This document shows positions 50,769 through 62,636 of a stretch of DNA of 64,000 nucleotides, in pieces. The stretch spans positions 40,467,123-40,531,122 of the forward strand of contig CM038714.1 in NCBI GenBank assembly GCA_021613375.1. Direction: 5' to 3'. Position 1 is the stretch's first letter; every line of letters begins with the position of its first letter. A program made the translations under genes and the position numbers. Source of the DNA: Megaleporinus macrocephalus (taxonomy: Eukaryota > Chordata > Actinopteri > Characiformes > Anostomidae). The notes under the pieces are model-generated. The model ran no database searches. It saw only the letters and a program-made list of their open reading frames with translations, and was not told where the DNA came from.

Positions 50769-50955
50769 TGTACAGCAGTGTAGTCCTGAAAATTATCGAC
50801 CCTAATAATACCTGGTGTGGTGGTCCTGACCGATGAAAGCGAGGTAAAACAGGCTAACAGAATATGCAGCCAATCAGATGGACTACAGTCTGCATTTGTA
50901 CAACTGCAATGTTCACGCTCAAGTAAAACTGTAAAACAGACAATGAGAGTAGAGA

Positions 50956-53485
50956 CAGTGGCTGGACACTGAATCAGGACACCCCTAATAGTAGATCTCA
51001 CTATTAAGTAACAAGCGATAGACATATTGTACAGCCTTAGTGGAGAGTCTAGGAGGAGAGAGTGAGAGTGATTAGTCATGGGCTTCTCCTGAGGAATAAT
51101 AATGCGTGACCAGAGTGACCTTGGGAGGCGGTCACATGACACTGCTCGGAGTCTCAATCCCCCCCTCCCTCCGCTCCAGTCGTAATGCAGTGGGATACGC
51201 ACAGCCACGCGAGGCTAAAGAACAGATGGAGTCGCGGGCCCTCTTACGCAATCACACAGCTGCGGCTTAGGACACGACTGACTGTCTGTTTTCAACTCGT
51301 TTAATGTGTCACAGTTTCAAAACAGTGGAAATGCAAACAATGAATGTTTTTTTTTTTTTTTCCACAGGAAACACACACCAGAAACTGGATTACTGAATGT
51401 GTTCACACTAAATCAGCACTAATAATAAACATATTTTAACAACCTCGTAATTCAGAGGATCTAGTAATGTTCAGTGGGAAAAATGTACATAGGGGGAATC
51501 TTGTTGTGTACCATGGGGCATGACGGGTGAGTTTTGAAAATCCAATTAACTGTAGTCGTAGAGAAATCCAGCTTAAACCCAGAACTGCTAAAACTGGCAT
51601 GGACACTATACAACGCACAAGTTCAGAAGTCTATGTACATAGCTGCGTCAGCTTTCACCACAAGCAATCACAGGGCCCAACCTGGATATTAACCCTTTCT
51701 TTGCTATTCAACCACACACTGTAACTAGTTACACAATGAATGACATTTACATTATTGACTTGCTGCATCAACAGGTCTTTCACATTTTACTGTTTGTTTT
51801 AATGCAAAATGAATCTGCACTTTCAGAAACAGAAGAACTGGTGAACATCGGTCTTCTAAAAGTTAAGAAAAGTGAAAGAAATGATTTTTGACTTGGCAGA
51901 AAAACAGAAGGAAGGTTCTTACTATAATTTGCCACTAAGATTTTTAATGAACACATTAAAGTTGATGCTTCAAAGGAGATGAGCCCCTTGTTGAGAATGG
52001 GCGAAGTTGAATAAAAAATACTTTAAGGTTTTCCAAAGGCATCTAAAGCTGAAAAGCTAAAATTCAGAGCCACTACAACAGCAGCAGCAGCAGCAAACAC
52101 CTGTTCTTTAATACGTAAAGCACATAGAGGCGGCTGGATGTCTGCCTAATAACAGTAGGATGTTTATCGCATAAGGCCTTTTAGTGTTTTGCTGTAACAA
52201 CTTCATTGTGAGCTTTCATTAAAGATTACTGAGAGCAGGTCTAAACTACAGCTCATGTGTTTCAGTGCTTCACTGTTAATCTGCTGCAGCTCAAACAGCT
52301 TGAACGAGCAATTTGATCAGAAATCTGATTATCTGTTCAGTGTTAGAGCTTCATACTTTACTAAATTTCTCTTTCCAGGCAAACTTTTTGCCCTTATTTC
52401 TCTGTTTTGGGCAAATAAAAGTGTGAATACTTGATAGCAATAGTTTTGTTTTGTGCCAATTCCAGTACATAATGTCCCCAACTTTAATAGATGCATATTA
52501 CACATTCTGAGAGCACAAATAGAAACATTTCAAACCCAGAAACTTGAAATGCAAGCATTTCCACTTGGTTTAGTGACCTAAGAGTCTAATAACTGTGACT
52601 TCGAAGGCTTAAGCAACAGCAGCATGGGTAATATGGCAATCGCCCACATAATTTCACTGCACTGCATCAAACACAGCTAAACAAGACTACTTATAAACTG
52701 TGTTTCTAATAAAACATAACGTGTCTTAATCACTGATGATATATAGAACATACTCATAGTTGCAATATCATTATCGCCCACCTAGAAGAAACCGCCACTG
52801 AATTATTTTTCTGTATTTATTGTAGTAGGTTTGCAACATGAAGATGGCACACAATGCACATTCTGACTGAAGCTCAAACATTTGCATTCTGCCCAAAAAT
52901 AAATAAATTAATAAATTAAAAAAAACAATATGCACTTTTGACACTAAGTAAGAGAGGGAGCATGCTTGTGTTGTCATCAACTGTTGAATGGAAAAAGCCC
53001 GAAGCAAGCCGGTGATGGAATCCCTCTCTGAGCAGCGTATGTATGGATAGAGACTAGCCACACGACTTAATAAGCTTAGTGGTGAAGTGCTGGAGAATTT
53101 AGCAATGTGTGTCAGAAATAAAACGAGCTGAAGCACAATCACTGGTGCGTTGCTTCAGCCCAACAGAAGCCGTGCCCTGCAAAAAGCTGCCTTATACGCT
53201 TTCCAGAAATAGCAAGTGTGACATCATCAGCTCCACGTTTATAAAAAAAAAAAAAGACACTCCAGTTGGAATGTCTAAGACGTGTCTTATCCCCCAGCTT
53301 AGAAAAGATGGAGGGAAAACACCAGAGACATTCAGGGCACGTTCAGCTTCTTACACTGATCACGCAGCAAGACAGAGTGAGAAATAAATTACCCCACAAC
53401 AACGTACGCACTGAGGAACAAACCGTACCTGCAGTGCGAACCGCCTCGCCACAAAACATCACAATGCATCTGAACTGCATCTGAA
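50956..53485. other. Non-coding
   Basis: A GC-richer patch at 51,110-51,270 (GGTCACATGACACTGC, GGAGTCGCGGGCCC) could be regulatory. (CAG)n of about six units at 52080-52097. T-run at about 51,350. No supported frame. Confidence 0.4.
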
Positions 53486-53489
53486 TAAA

Positions 53490-53490
<1 letters not shown>

Positions 53491-53524
<34 letters not shown>

Positions 53525-53525
53525 T
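53491..53525 (+). repeat. (ATAATCC)5 heptanucleotide repeat
   Basis: Five 7-bp units, the last with one change. Generates a repetitive antisense frame. Confidence 0.95.
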
Positions 53526-53748
53526 CCATCAAGTGCAAGGATCCAATTGAAACACAAGATGATTCCAATGCAAATAAACTCCAGACACCAGTGACTCTAA
53601 TATACATCACTGCTATTTCATCAGACAGCATTTCTCTGTTAAAATACCAAACAGTGATGTGGATTAGACTGTTGACAGGATCTAATGAGACAGACACACA
53701 CACAGAAACACACACACACGCTATTTTAATGAAGTATCCAATACTCAC

Positions 53749-53771
53749 TAGTGGTAGAGCCTGTAAGCCAT
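53749..53771 (-). CDS. Possible first coding exon (unrecognised gene)
   Basis: On the minus strand an ATG at 53771 in strong Kozak context (A at -3, G at +4) opens MAYRLYH. It reaches GTGAGT, a donor at 53748-53743, after two further bases (TA), a phase-2 junction. Reading through instead gives TAG, so the frame continues only if spliced. An in-frame TAG lies upstream, near the AGCGCATGCTG word at about 53831, so the ATG would be the start. The upstream DNA is CpG-rich and promoter-like. The base before the donor is A rather than G, which weakens it. Gene not recognised; a non-coding first exon is the alternative. Confidence 0.3.
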
Positions 53772-53960
53772 TGTGAAGCTGTAGTGTTGTGTTGTGTTAA
53801 GCGCGGGAAAGCGGAGCGGAGTTTCAGTCTAGCGCATGCTGCTCTCTCTCACACACACACACACACACGCGTGCGCGCACACACTCTCACACACCTCTTC
53901 GCTCACACGCTAACAGGCTCAGCTAGCTCATTCAAGCTTAGCCACAAGGGGTGGGACTTG
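53772..53960 (-). promoter_or_regulatory. CpG-rich promoter-like block (minus orientation)
   Basis: Contains TTTCCCGCGC (53801-53810, minus), a perfect E2F-type word, CCGCTCCGC, a CA/CG alternating stretch, and CCCACCCCTTGTGG (KLF/CACCC-like, about 53947, minus). It is one of few CpG-dense spots in the window and lies directly upstream of the exon candidate at 53749-53771. No TATA box seen. Confidence 0.35.
53850..53884 (+). repeat. (CA)n(CG)n alternating purine-pyrimidine tract
   Basis: CA run passing into CGCGTGCGCGCACACAC; strong Z-DNA potential. Confidence 0.9.
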
Positions 53961-54260
53961 CAGAGTGGGACAGAGTCTGAATATGTACAAATCTCATTTC
54001 ACCAAATTGCTACATTCTTTGGCTGACTAAATGATAAACAGACATAGAGGCTGACAGACAGACTGACAGACGGATTAATGCATAAATAGATATACAGACA
54101 CACAGACAAGAGGGAGGGACCAACATCTTAACACTGAAAGAGAGAAATGGCCAAAAAAATACTGAGTCATTACAAACAATTGGAATATTAATGAAAGACA
54201 CTGGTTATGTTGACATGCCAAGAGTTTCACTGACCCGTTTGAATGCATTCTGATCATAGA
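53961..54260. other. Non-coding, CAGA-rich
   Basis: GACAGACAGACTGACAGACG words near 54045-54110; nothing else. Confidence 0.4.
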
Positions 54261-54261
54261 A

Positions 54262-54900
54262 TTAGATAAAATGTTGTGTTTATATCAGATAAAAATCTGC
54301 TGACAATCTGTGTTTACATGCACACTACAAATATTAAAATCCAAGATTATATAAGTATTGTACTAGTGTAGAAGCATCACATAAGACACGCTTGTGTGTT
54401 GAACTGCTTTAAAACATATCGGGAAAATATCCTTATCCATATACATTCATGTTAGCAAGAAGTCAAGCTCCCCTGAATTCATCTAGAATTTAGTAAAATT
54501 GAGTATTGTGGCTTTTAGCTTTGAAATAAGCTGGTTTAATAAACTTCTGTCAGTTTTTAATTTGGTATACAGTTTGTGTAAACCTGCTGTTGTGCTAGCT
54601 AGTTTGAAGTATAGCTAGTTGAAGTATAAACTTCAGGAAAGTTTCATGTTCATTGTTATAAACCTCTGTTATAATGCAAACGCATGTGCGCATAACAGGC
54701 TTACACATTCCAATTAGGATTGTAATCAGACACGTTTACATATCATTTTTATTTTACTTGAATTAACTATTTACAGGATTACCCACAGGTAATAATTCGG
54801 ATAAAGATCGTATTCAGAATGGCCTCAATTGGACAAGTGTATTCTGACTGAGGTGTATACATGGAAATATTCTGTTCCGAATGAGCTAGACAGATCATTT
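54262..54900. repeat. MITE-like repeat with TGTTTACATGCACAC words
   Basis: GTGTTTACATGCACACTAC (about 54310) and, inverted, GGTGTATACATGGAAATATTC (about 54851), with AGATAAAAATCTGC and TTCGGATAAAGATCG inside. Resembles a dispersed fish repeat made of TTTACATG and ATTCGGATTA words. Ends approximate. Confidence 0.4.
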
Positions 54901-55309
54901 ATGGATTATGGGACTGCATTTTCCATGAATACTGTTCCTTCAATCAGTTTGAGCAGCAGTGAATCAGTTTGTTTGTTTCTATAAAGCAGTTTCTAATTTC
55001 TGTTCATGCCACTACAGGCTTTATGGCACTTAGAGGAGCAAGAAAATCCCACTTGATATACAAAATGCTGAAAAACAGTGAAAACAGAACTGAAAGTCAC
55101 CGCTGCTATGCCAACCCCATGTAGAGCTACAGTTTCTAAACCATTGAAAAAATTCTTCAGAGCCAAAGTGCCAAGCACAAGTCAATCATGAATCAACAAA
55201 TTCTTTACCATAGTTGAGGCACACAATGCTGTAATAACTCTACTAATTTCTTGTGTACTGTTTTATTTACTGCCAACTTCAATTTCAATTTCTGTCAAGG
55301 GTCACTAAC
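54901..55309. other. Non-coding
   Basis: No recognised feature. Confidence 0.4.
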
Positions 55310-55317
55310 GCCTAGAC

Positions 55318-56240
55318 CAGGGGTTCCCAACCTTTTGCAACCAAAGGCCCAATCAACCCACGGCCCCCCAGAATATTTTATATTGCCGTTTAAAACCAAA
55401 TACAGTGCAACCATTATACGGCCTGTGAAACTGACTGCATAATCACACAACAAAAGAAACTAACCATCTACAGCACTTTTTGTCACTCACATAATGAGAT
55501 CTACCAAGTGGTGGATGTCAGGTTGAAGGGCAGAAAGTTGAAAACGGAGGTCTGGCTCAACATGAAGCCTATTCCGGTATTTGGTCCAGCCTTTCCAGCC
55601 TTTGCTATAAGCTGCACAACACTGTAGGAAGCCTCAACAGCTTTAGCATTATCGGTTCCAGAGCAAGCCAATTTAAGGGTCGTTTTCCTGCTTTGGTCTT
55701 CTTTAAGTCTGTTCTCAAAAACGCTTCATTTGCCAAGACCTCCGAACACACAGCGCAGAGTGGTAGCGGCTTGTTTTCTGTTCCTGGGCATGTAAAGCCT
55801 AGTGCTAGATACTCACTGCTGTATTTTCTTCTTTTCAATTTATGCTTGCTTTTCTCGGGTTCTCTCAGTAAGAGATACAGTGGCTGCTTCACTGGTAGAT
55901 GGTCCAGCTTCAGGGTCTTTTGTTGTTTGTTGTTTTTAACCATTTATCCATGATGTGTACACAAGACAACAGCTTCACTCAGACTGAAGTAGCTAACTAA
56001 CTAGCTAGTTAATCCACTAGCTAGCGCTGTGTGTCATGTGACTGTACTACGCCAAACCAATCAACAAACTTAAAACTAAACACATTTGGTTTTGCAAATA
56101 AACGAACTAAATATGCTGAACTATCTATTTATTGGAGAAAAAATACTTAGCAAAAAAAATATATATATATATATTTTTGGCCTACAGCCCCCTTGCAGTA
56201 TGTCTGCGGCCCACTGGGGTTGAAAGGTTGAAAACCACTG
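55318..56240 (-). mobile_element. hAT transposon, internally deleted (ZBED5-like type)
   Basis: Termini CAGGGGTTCCCAACCTTTT and (reverse complement) CAGTGGTTTTCAACCTTT are inverted repeats. The flanks 55310-55317 and 56241-56248 are both GCCTAGAC, a perfect 8-bp target duplication. Together these identify a 923-bp hAT insertion. A minus-strand reading frame (55943-55605) encodes the start of a BED-finger transposase; the catalytic region and most of the protein are absent. A TA run at about 56158-56176 lies near one end. Confidence 0.88.
55605..55943 (-). pseudogene. N-terminal fragment of hAT (BED-finger) transposase
   Basis: Begins MVKNNKQQK. Residues 38-80 contain RRKYSSEYLALGF, then KPLPLCAVCSEVLANEA with the Cys-x2-Cys half of a BED zinc finger. 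This arrangement (KY-x2-YL-x-GF...P-C-x2-C-x-EVL-N-A) is what I know from ZBED5-like domesticated and active hAT transposases. The distal His pair expected after the lysine-rich segment (LKKTKAGKR) is missing, so the finger is broken. The frame ends after 112 codons. Remnant of the parent transposase. Confidence 0.7.
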
Positions 56241-56356
56241 GCCTAGACAGCTAGAAAGACATGCCTTGTCTATCTATTACTATATATGTACATTCTGTAA
56301 TTTTCCAATTCCAGACAGCGGTTCATCTGTATCTCTGTGTCTAACCTTTTCATCAA

Positions 56357-56645
56357 ATGGACCCCCACAAGACCACCACCAAGCAGGTATTATTTTGGTG
56401 GTGGATCATTTCCAGCACTGCAGTGACACTGATATGGCTATATGTGTGTGAGTGTATCACACACAGCAGTGTTATTCGAGTTTGCTGGACTGAGAATAGT
56501 CCACCAACCAAAAAACACCAGTTAGCAGTGTCCTGTAGCCAGAGACTGACCTACAGAGACAAACAGTAACCTGTGACTGTGCGTCCACAAGGTGGACCAG
56601 CGAGCAAGGTGTGTCTAGAGTGGAGAGTGCACACAGGTTAAAAAT
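56357..56645 (+). repeat. Copy of the palindromic repeat family
   Basis: CAAGACCACCACCAAGCAGG, TTTTGGTGGTGGATCATTTC, AGCACTGCAGTGACACTG, GAGAATAGTCCACCAACC, and AAGGTGGACCAGCGAG match segments of 49913-50955. Partial; ends approximate. Confidence 0.6.
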
Positions 56646-56649
56646 ATAG

Positions 56650-56910
56650 TTCAGCCATCGATTTCATGACACTCCAAGAGGTGCCTGCGGACCAGCGTGC
56701 TGATGCAGACAGCGACTTTGCACTTCATCGGTGGCCTGGCTCAGGGATCCAGAGACGCGATTGGTCTTCTGGTAGCTATGGTAACAAAGGCGCTTGGGGA
56801 GGCAGGTCCTGTCACTGTGAATGTGGTGTAATGAAAACTGAAATATTCTGTTTGAATAAATATTCAAACCCCTGCGCTGTGAAAGCTCCGAGCCCGTCTC
56901 GAAGCGATTC
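56650..56910. promoter_or_regulatory. Candidate element with perfect RFX X-box
   Basis: GTAGCTATGGTAAC at 56772-56785 fits the X-box consensus GTHNYYATRRNAAC at every position. An inverted CCAAT (GATTGG, 56759-56764) lies just before, and AACAAAGG (TCF/LEF- or SOX-like) overlaps its right edge. The block is GC-richer than its flanks, and also holds AATAAATATTCAAACCCC. Candidate enhancer or ciliary/neural promoter; no exon supported. Confidence 0.4.
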
Positions 56911-58060
<1,150 letters not shown>

Positions 58061-58330
58061 GATAACAACAAGGTGACCATGTTTTGGTTTTCCAAAAAGA
58101 GAACACTTGGAACACAGGATGGCAGCATGGGGCAGATGAAAACAGACTGCAGGGGGTAAAAGGGGGATGTTTAAGTAATTGGTGGCAGCGTGTATGTGGT
58201 GGTGGTGGTGTAAATAGCTGTAAATAGCCCACAACCACTACGCTATTCGACTTTAATACATAATACAGCTGCTCTTCAACAAGACTAATTACAAATGCCT
58301 TCATTTCCATGATGACCAAATAACCTAATG

Positions 58331-58354
58331 AAATAAATAAATAAATAAATAAAA
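58331..58354 (+). repeat. (AAAT)n microsatellite
   Basis: About six units. Confidence 0.9.
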
Positions 58355-60905
58355 TAACAACATACATCAATATTGTTGTGGCTCGTCTACCAGTTTGGAT
58401 GTAACTAGTCAGTTCAGTTAATGCTTGGCCAAATATATACTCTATACAGATATGCACCGTAAAAGCATGCTCTGTGCTAATTTCCCCTGTGAATCATCAC
58501 AGTTCAGTGGTCCTGTGAGAACCTGAATACAGGTGGGCTGATCACATGACAAAACAGACCGAACTGAGTTTGTCAGCTCAGCAAAAACCATCGTTTAGTT
58601 GTAGCAGCAAGAGATATTCATACTGTCATTTAATTCACACGGTAACGTAAATCAGTGACTGTGCATAAGTGTGCATCACAATAAGAGCATTTTAACCAGA
58701 TGTCTATGGGCTGGAGCTCCACTCACTGAACACAAGCCATATTACGAAGACTGTACAGTTTAGGAATTGCCCTGCCCCCCTCCAGCTGAAACTAAGAGTC
58801 TGACAGGCAAAAGGCTGAGTTTGAATCTGTTCCTTCTGGTCAGTGCTCTGAGTGGTTTTGGCTCTTTAAGAATGCATCCTGTAAAATAAAACCTGCTGGG
58901 TCAGATGCCCACTTGCCCTCGCGGTTCTGGCAGCCCTGCATGTATGTGCCAGCTTTGACGATGATGAATTCATAAAGATAAAAGTCAAAGCAAGGCAACA
59001 TCCCAGGTGATAACTGATAATTGTAGAAAGCAAAGGCTGCACCTCTTACATTTTTGGCAATTTCGAAATCCAGACTGGTCGCATATTTTAGGTCCCAAGA
59101 AAGGACGTGTGGTCACCCTACCTATGGTTCAATAAAGTATAACAATTAGAGAACTACAACACGGAGTCTGCAGGTTTATTTAGTGACTAGTGCAATTAGT
59201 GATTAGCTAACTTTAGATTAAATCAATGAATACAGTGATAATTGTATGGAAAACTGTGACTGTATCTGTGTAATAAACTGCCAATATGGCTGGCAGAGCT
59301 GTTGGCTAAGCTAAGGCTGTCTCCGTCAGCACTATATCCGCTAGCACTACCTGACGTAGCAAGCGAGCAGCTTCAAATAGTACAGGTTAAGTTTCGTGTA
59401 ATGCTCCACTAACACGGGTTTAGAAGACAAAGACTTCAATTCCAACAAGCTTTTGTGCTCTTAGACTGTTAGTTAAACTTGAGCCAACGTCGCAGCTCCA
59501 CTGTACCGTCATTAAACAGGTACGACTTTATCAGTAAAATTTCTAAATTGTTTCTAAATTGCAATGAAATTCACTGAGATTAACACTTTCTTGTCACAGA
59601 CTTCTGGAGTGAACACATTTAGAACTACTCATCGGTGAACTTCTAACTTTGTATCACTGTCCAATAGCAAAACTGCGTTTGGTACATCCGTCTGCTATAA
59701 AGAAGCTACAGGTTCAAACTGAAGGAACAGCTCATTTTTCCATTGGTATTTCAAATCTTCTGATCCAGCCTTAAGGCTTCCTTTCTAAGCTAACGTGAAC
59801 TGCTATTTTCTATTGACTGTGGTTTAAGGGAAGCCATGTATAGGCCAACAATGTGCTGTAGCATCAGAGAATTCACCTTTTCCCTCTGTTAGTAACTAAA
59901 GAGCTAATGAACTATTGTGCAAACAGATAAAGCAGGTAAAGGGTTTAATTATATTTGGGAGGTTGGCAGATGGTGCTTGACTCAAGTGAGTGATTTTGGC
60001 AAATGCAAGGTAATAAGGCTTTCCAGAACACAGGCACAATTCATTACGGGACTGATCGGTTGGGAATACAGATAAAAGATGAAATAATAACTCAAGTAAG
60101 TAAAACCAGGATAATGAAGGTTTTTAATGGCCATACGTTATCATAAATGGAGGTCTTTAAAGGACGTTTGATGAATACTACTTCCGTCATATATCGATGC
60201 AGATGTATCATGTATCAACGCACAAGCGCCTTTACAACATAATGCAATGCGTATCACAATTGCAGTAGCCTTAGCAGCTTGTAATAGAAAAGACAGATGT
60301 GCTTCATAAGAAACGCAATTAATGTGATGTGTTTTTAATGAACTCGGTTCGGAATCCACAAGCAGACAAGCTGTGCATGTATCCTTCATTAGAGATCCAG
60401 CCTCTTGTGTTTGTGAGGTCAGTAAACCAATCCCAAAGGCGGTCCAGTTCCAGTCACCTTGTAACTACAACAACATCACAGCAGCACAATAGCAGCCATC
60501 GTATAAGCATCCCAAACTCCCGCTACTGACACAGCACTAAAGAGTCTACAGCTGTCTCTATGATATCAGCATTATCTGTTTTTTAATTATTCAAAGCCAA
60601 ACAATAACAAGCCAATCACCTCAAAGATAACAAAAAGCTTCAGTCTAGAAAGATAAACAAGGACATTCTTTTAATGACTTAATTAAAACGAATATAAAAC
60701 AAAATATACTAAAAAACCCACACATATCATCACTGACACTTAAATGCAAATTATTGAAACACAACTTCATTAAATTAATGTTTATTCATCATATTATATT
60801 TGGACACAATGTAAATGGTAGCTGGTACTTTTTAAATTACATTAAAACAAATTTTCTAAAAAAAAGAAAACGGTTAAGAGACGAGTTTTTTTCCAGACAG
60901 TAATG
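58355..60905. other. Non-coding, no supported gene
   Basis: CAGCTTTGACGATGATGAAT (about 58950) and neighbouring words give a weak enhancer-like texture. Remaining frames are unsupported. Confidence 0.4.
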
Positions 60906-60915
60906 ATATAAATGC

Positions 60916-61304
60916 TAGGGGTTTAAGAAAATAACAAAAAAATCGAATATCGGGATGCTATGTTTGGTGATACTGTATCGATTCTCAAAAACACAGTATC
61001 GATACACAGATTCCTGGCAGACAGTGAATCATTGTGTGTTGTGTTTAAACCTCTGACCACTAGATGGCAGTGTTGTAATCCATTATTATCTCCCCTCCAA
61101 CATTAACAAGCAGCACAAGGGTGTAATGCTGTTGTAAGCATTGACAAACATGTTCATATAGTGGTGTGTTTTAACAGTAGGATTAAAAAAATCAAAATAG
61201 ATCACTTTGCTTGCAGTATTGCAATATATCGCGATATATTGAATCGTGAGCGCTGTATCACGATACATATTGTGTTGCCAGTTTCTTGACAATACACATC
61301 CCTA
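60916..61304 (-). mobile_element. Non-autonomous hAT-type MITE, family A, copy 3
   Basis: Starts TAGGGGTTTAAGAAAATA and ends CAATACACATCCCTA. Flanks ATAAATGC (60908-60915) and ATGAATGC (61305-61312) form an 8-bp duplication with one mismatch. It is the inverse of 32768-33145 over its whole length. No coding capacity. Confidence 0.82.
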
Positions 61305-61852
61305 ATGAATGCCCATCAGGGTTTATTACTGTGAGGGGAGAACAGTAGGAGAAATTATAGCATGCATTATCATCATACACACTGTCAACTAATCAGTGTC
61401 TATTCATTATGAAAGTGAATTCATTACCTTTTTAATTGAGCAAATGATCCACCCCTAATTCATACACACTTACACCTACCAACAGAATGATAACGCACAG
61501 ACCAACACATTAAGTGACCACAGTCATGAAAAAATGAACTTTCCAGGCCTTTTAGAAACAAAGACATCAAAAGACAAAAGATTAAATTACTAATGCAGAA
61601 TTGAAGATGCAGAATACAGGCACTTTAATAAAGCTGTTACACCTCCTTGCGTAAAGGGCCTTGTTAGCGAGCCTGGGTAGCCGAGCCACAGTCAGGGCCT
61701 CCAGAGTGTTGGGAGAGTGTGCGTGTGCGTATACATGATGTGACGAGACAGAGGTGGGAGCCATCAGTCACTCACCACAGCTCTAAAGAAGCTGTCAAAG
61801 AGTCTGGCAGGAGCAAGTGGGATTTCAAATGCAACAGAACATACACACACAC
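61305..61852. other. Non-coding
   Basis: No feature; a short CA run at 61843-61851 leads into the next repeat. Confidence 0.4.
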
Positions 61853-62071
61853 TTGTTTCTGTGAATTGTGGGACAATTACATTAGATCTCCATTCCATTT
61901 CTGGAGACTTACCCAAACCTTGAGCAGAACCACTACTAACCTAACCTTAACCTTACCCTGACCTTAAAACTGAATGATTTACTTAGTGGGACCCAGCTTG
62001 CAGTGCCCACAGGGACGAAAGGTTCCCACAACGACCAGGTTCCTGTCCCCACAATGTAGCATAAACCTGGC
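61853..62071 (+). repeat. CA-flanked GGGGACC-type repeat
   Basis: TGTTTCTGTGAATTGTGGGA, CTAACCTAACCTTAACCTTA, GTGGGACCCAGCTTGC and GGTTCCCACAACGACCAGG form a repeat common in fish, bounded by CA microsatellites on both sides (left 61843-61851, right 62071-62091). Same style as 50503-50768. Confidence 0.6.
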
Positions 62072-62636
62072 ACACACAAACACACACACACCCCAGCAGA
62101 AACCCACAGATGCACGCACGCTCACTCACAAGCCTGAATATCTGCTGTGCGTCAGCAGTACAGCCATGCCGAGTGCTCTTCTATTCCACATCTCGAATGC
62201 AAAAGCCAGTGAAGCCTCGCAGCTGGAGACACAAACCCGCAGCTTCTAAGATGCGGCCGCCAGTTTTGACAAATGGATTGAGTTATTTTTCTACATGCAC
62301 ACACTCGCACCCCATCTCTACAGCGTTATAAGCACTCGTTCTGTTTAAAAAGCTAGTGTTGCTAACAGCACATGGAAACAAAGCCAACAATTAGCAACAA
62401 GCAAGTAACATCAGGCTACATCAGCCGCTACTGGCTTCCAGTTAGCTGCAAACAGAGCTTTTGCGACGCTAAACACTTCTTTTTTTTATTTGGTTTGGTT
62501 TGTTTTACACTGCACTGGCCAGAGAGCACACATGTGGGCACATCTGGAGTGGATACAAGCAGAGCTGTAGTACTTGAGTCAGTTTTTCTATATGGTCTTG
62601 GACGTCAGCCTCGCCAAATCTGTTTTCTGGTCTCGA
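62072..62636. other. Non-coding
   Basis: CA run at 62071-62091, then unique DNA. The 149-codon frame at 62372-62821 is open by chance until it enters the LINE fragment at about 62640. Confidence 0.45.

Larger units (their letters stand above)
49913..50955. mobile_element. Nested palindromic repeat element
   Basis: The left end (CCGATCAGGCATAAC, then CACTGTCTGTTTTATCAGC) and right end (CTGTAAAACAGACAATGAG) are inverted. Inside, GCTGGTATGAGTGGATCAGA (about 50087) pairs with CTGATCCACTTGTACCAGC (about 50363). 50410-50456 pairs with 50769-50812, about 40 of 45 positions. The structure is therefore a set of nested hairpins. It contains a TA tract, a CA tract and an inserted CA-flanked repeat. I associate the family with otophysan fishes from memory. 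No coding capacity; the 164-codon minus frame at 50714-51208 runs across its edge and is incidental. Confidence 0.65.

Noticed and set aside
50714..51208. 164-codon minus-strand frame
   Set aside because: Its C-terminal third translates a dispersed palindromic repeat; no domain, start context or splice sites.
59709..59725. GGTTCAAACT resembling a tRNA B box
   Set aside because: No A box or cloverleaf in the preceding 60 bases.
62372..62636. N-terminal part of a 149-codon frame
   Set aside because: Unrelated unique DNA that happens to be open into the LINE fragment; not a fusion gene.
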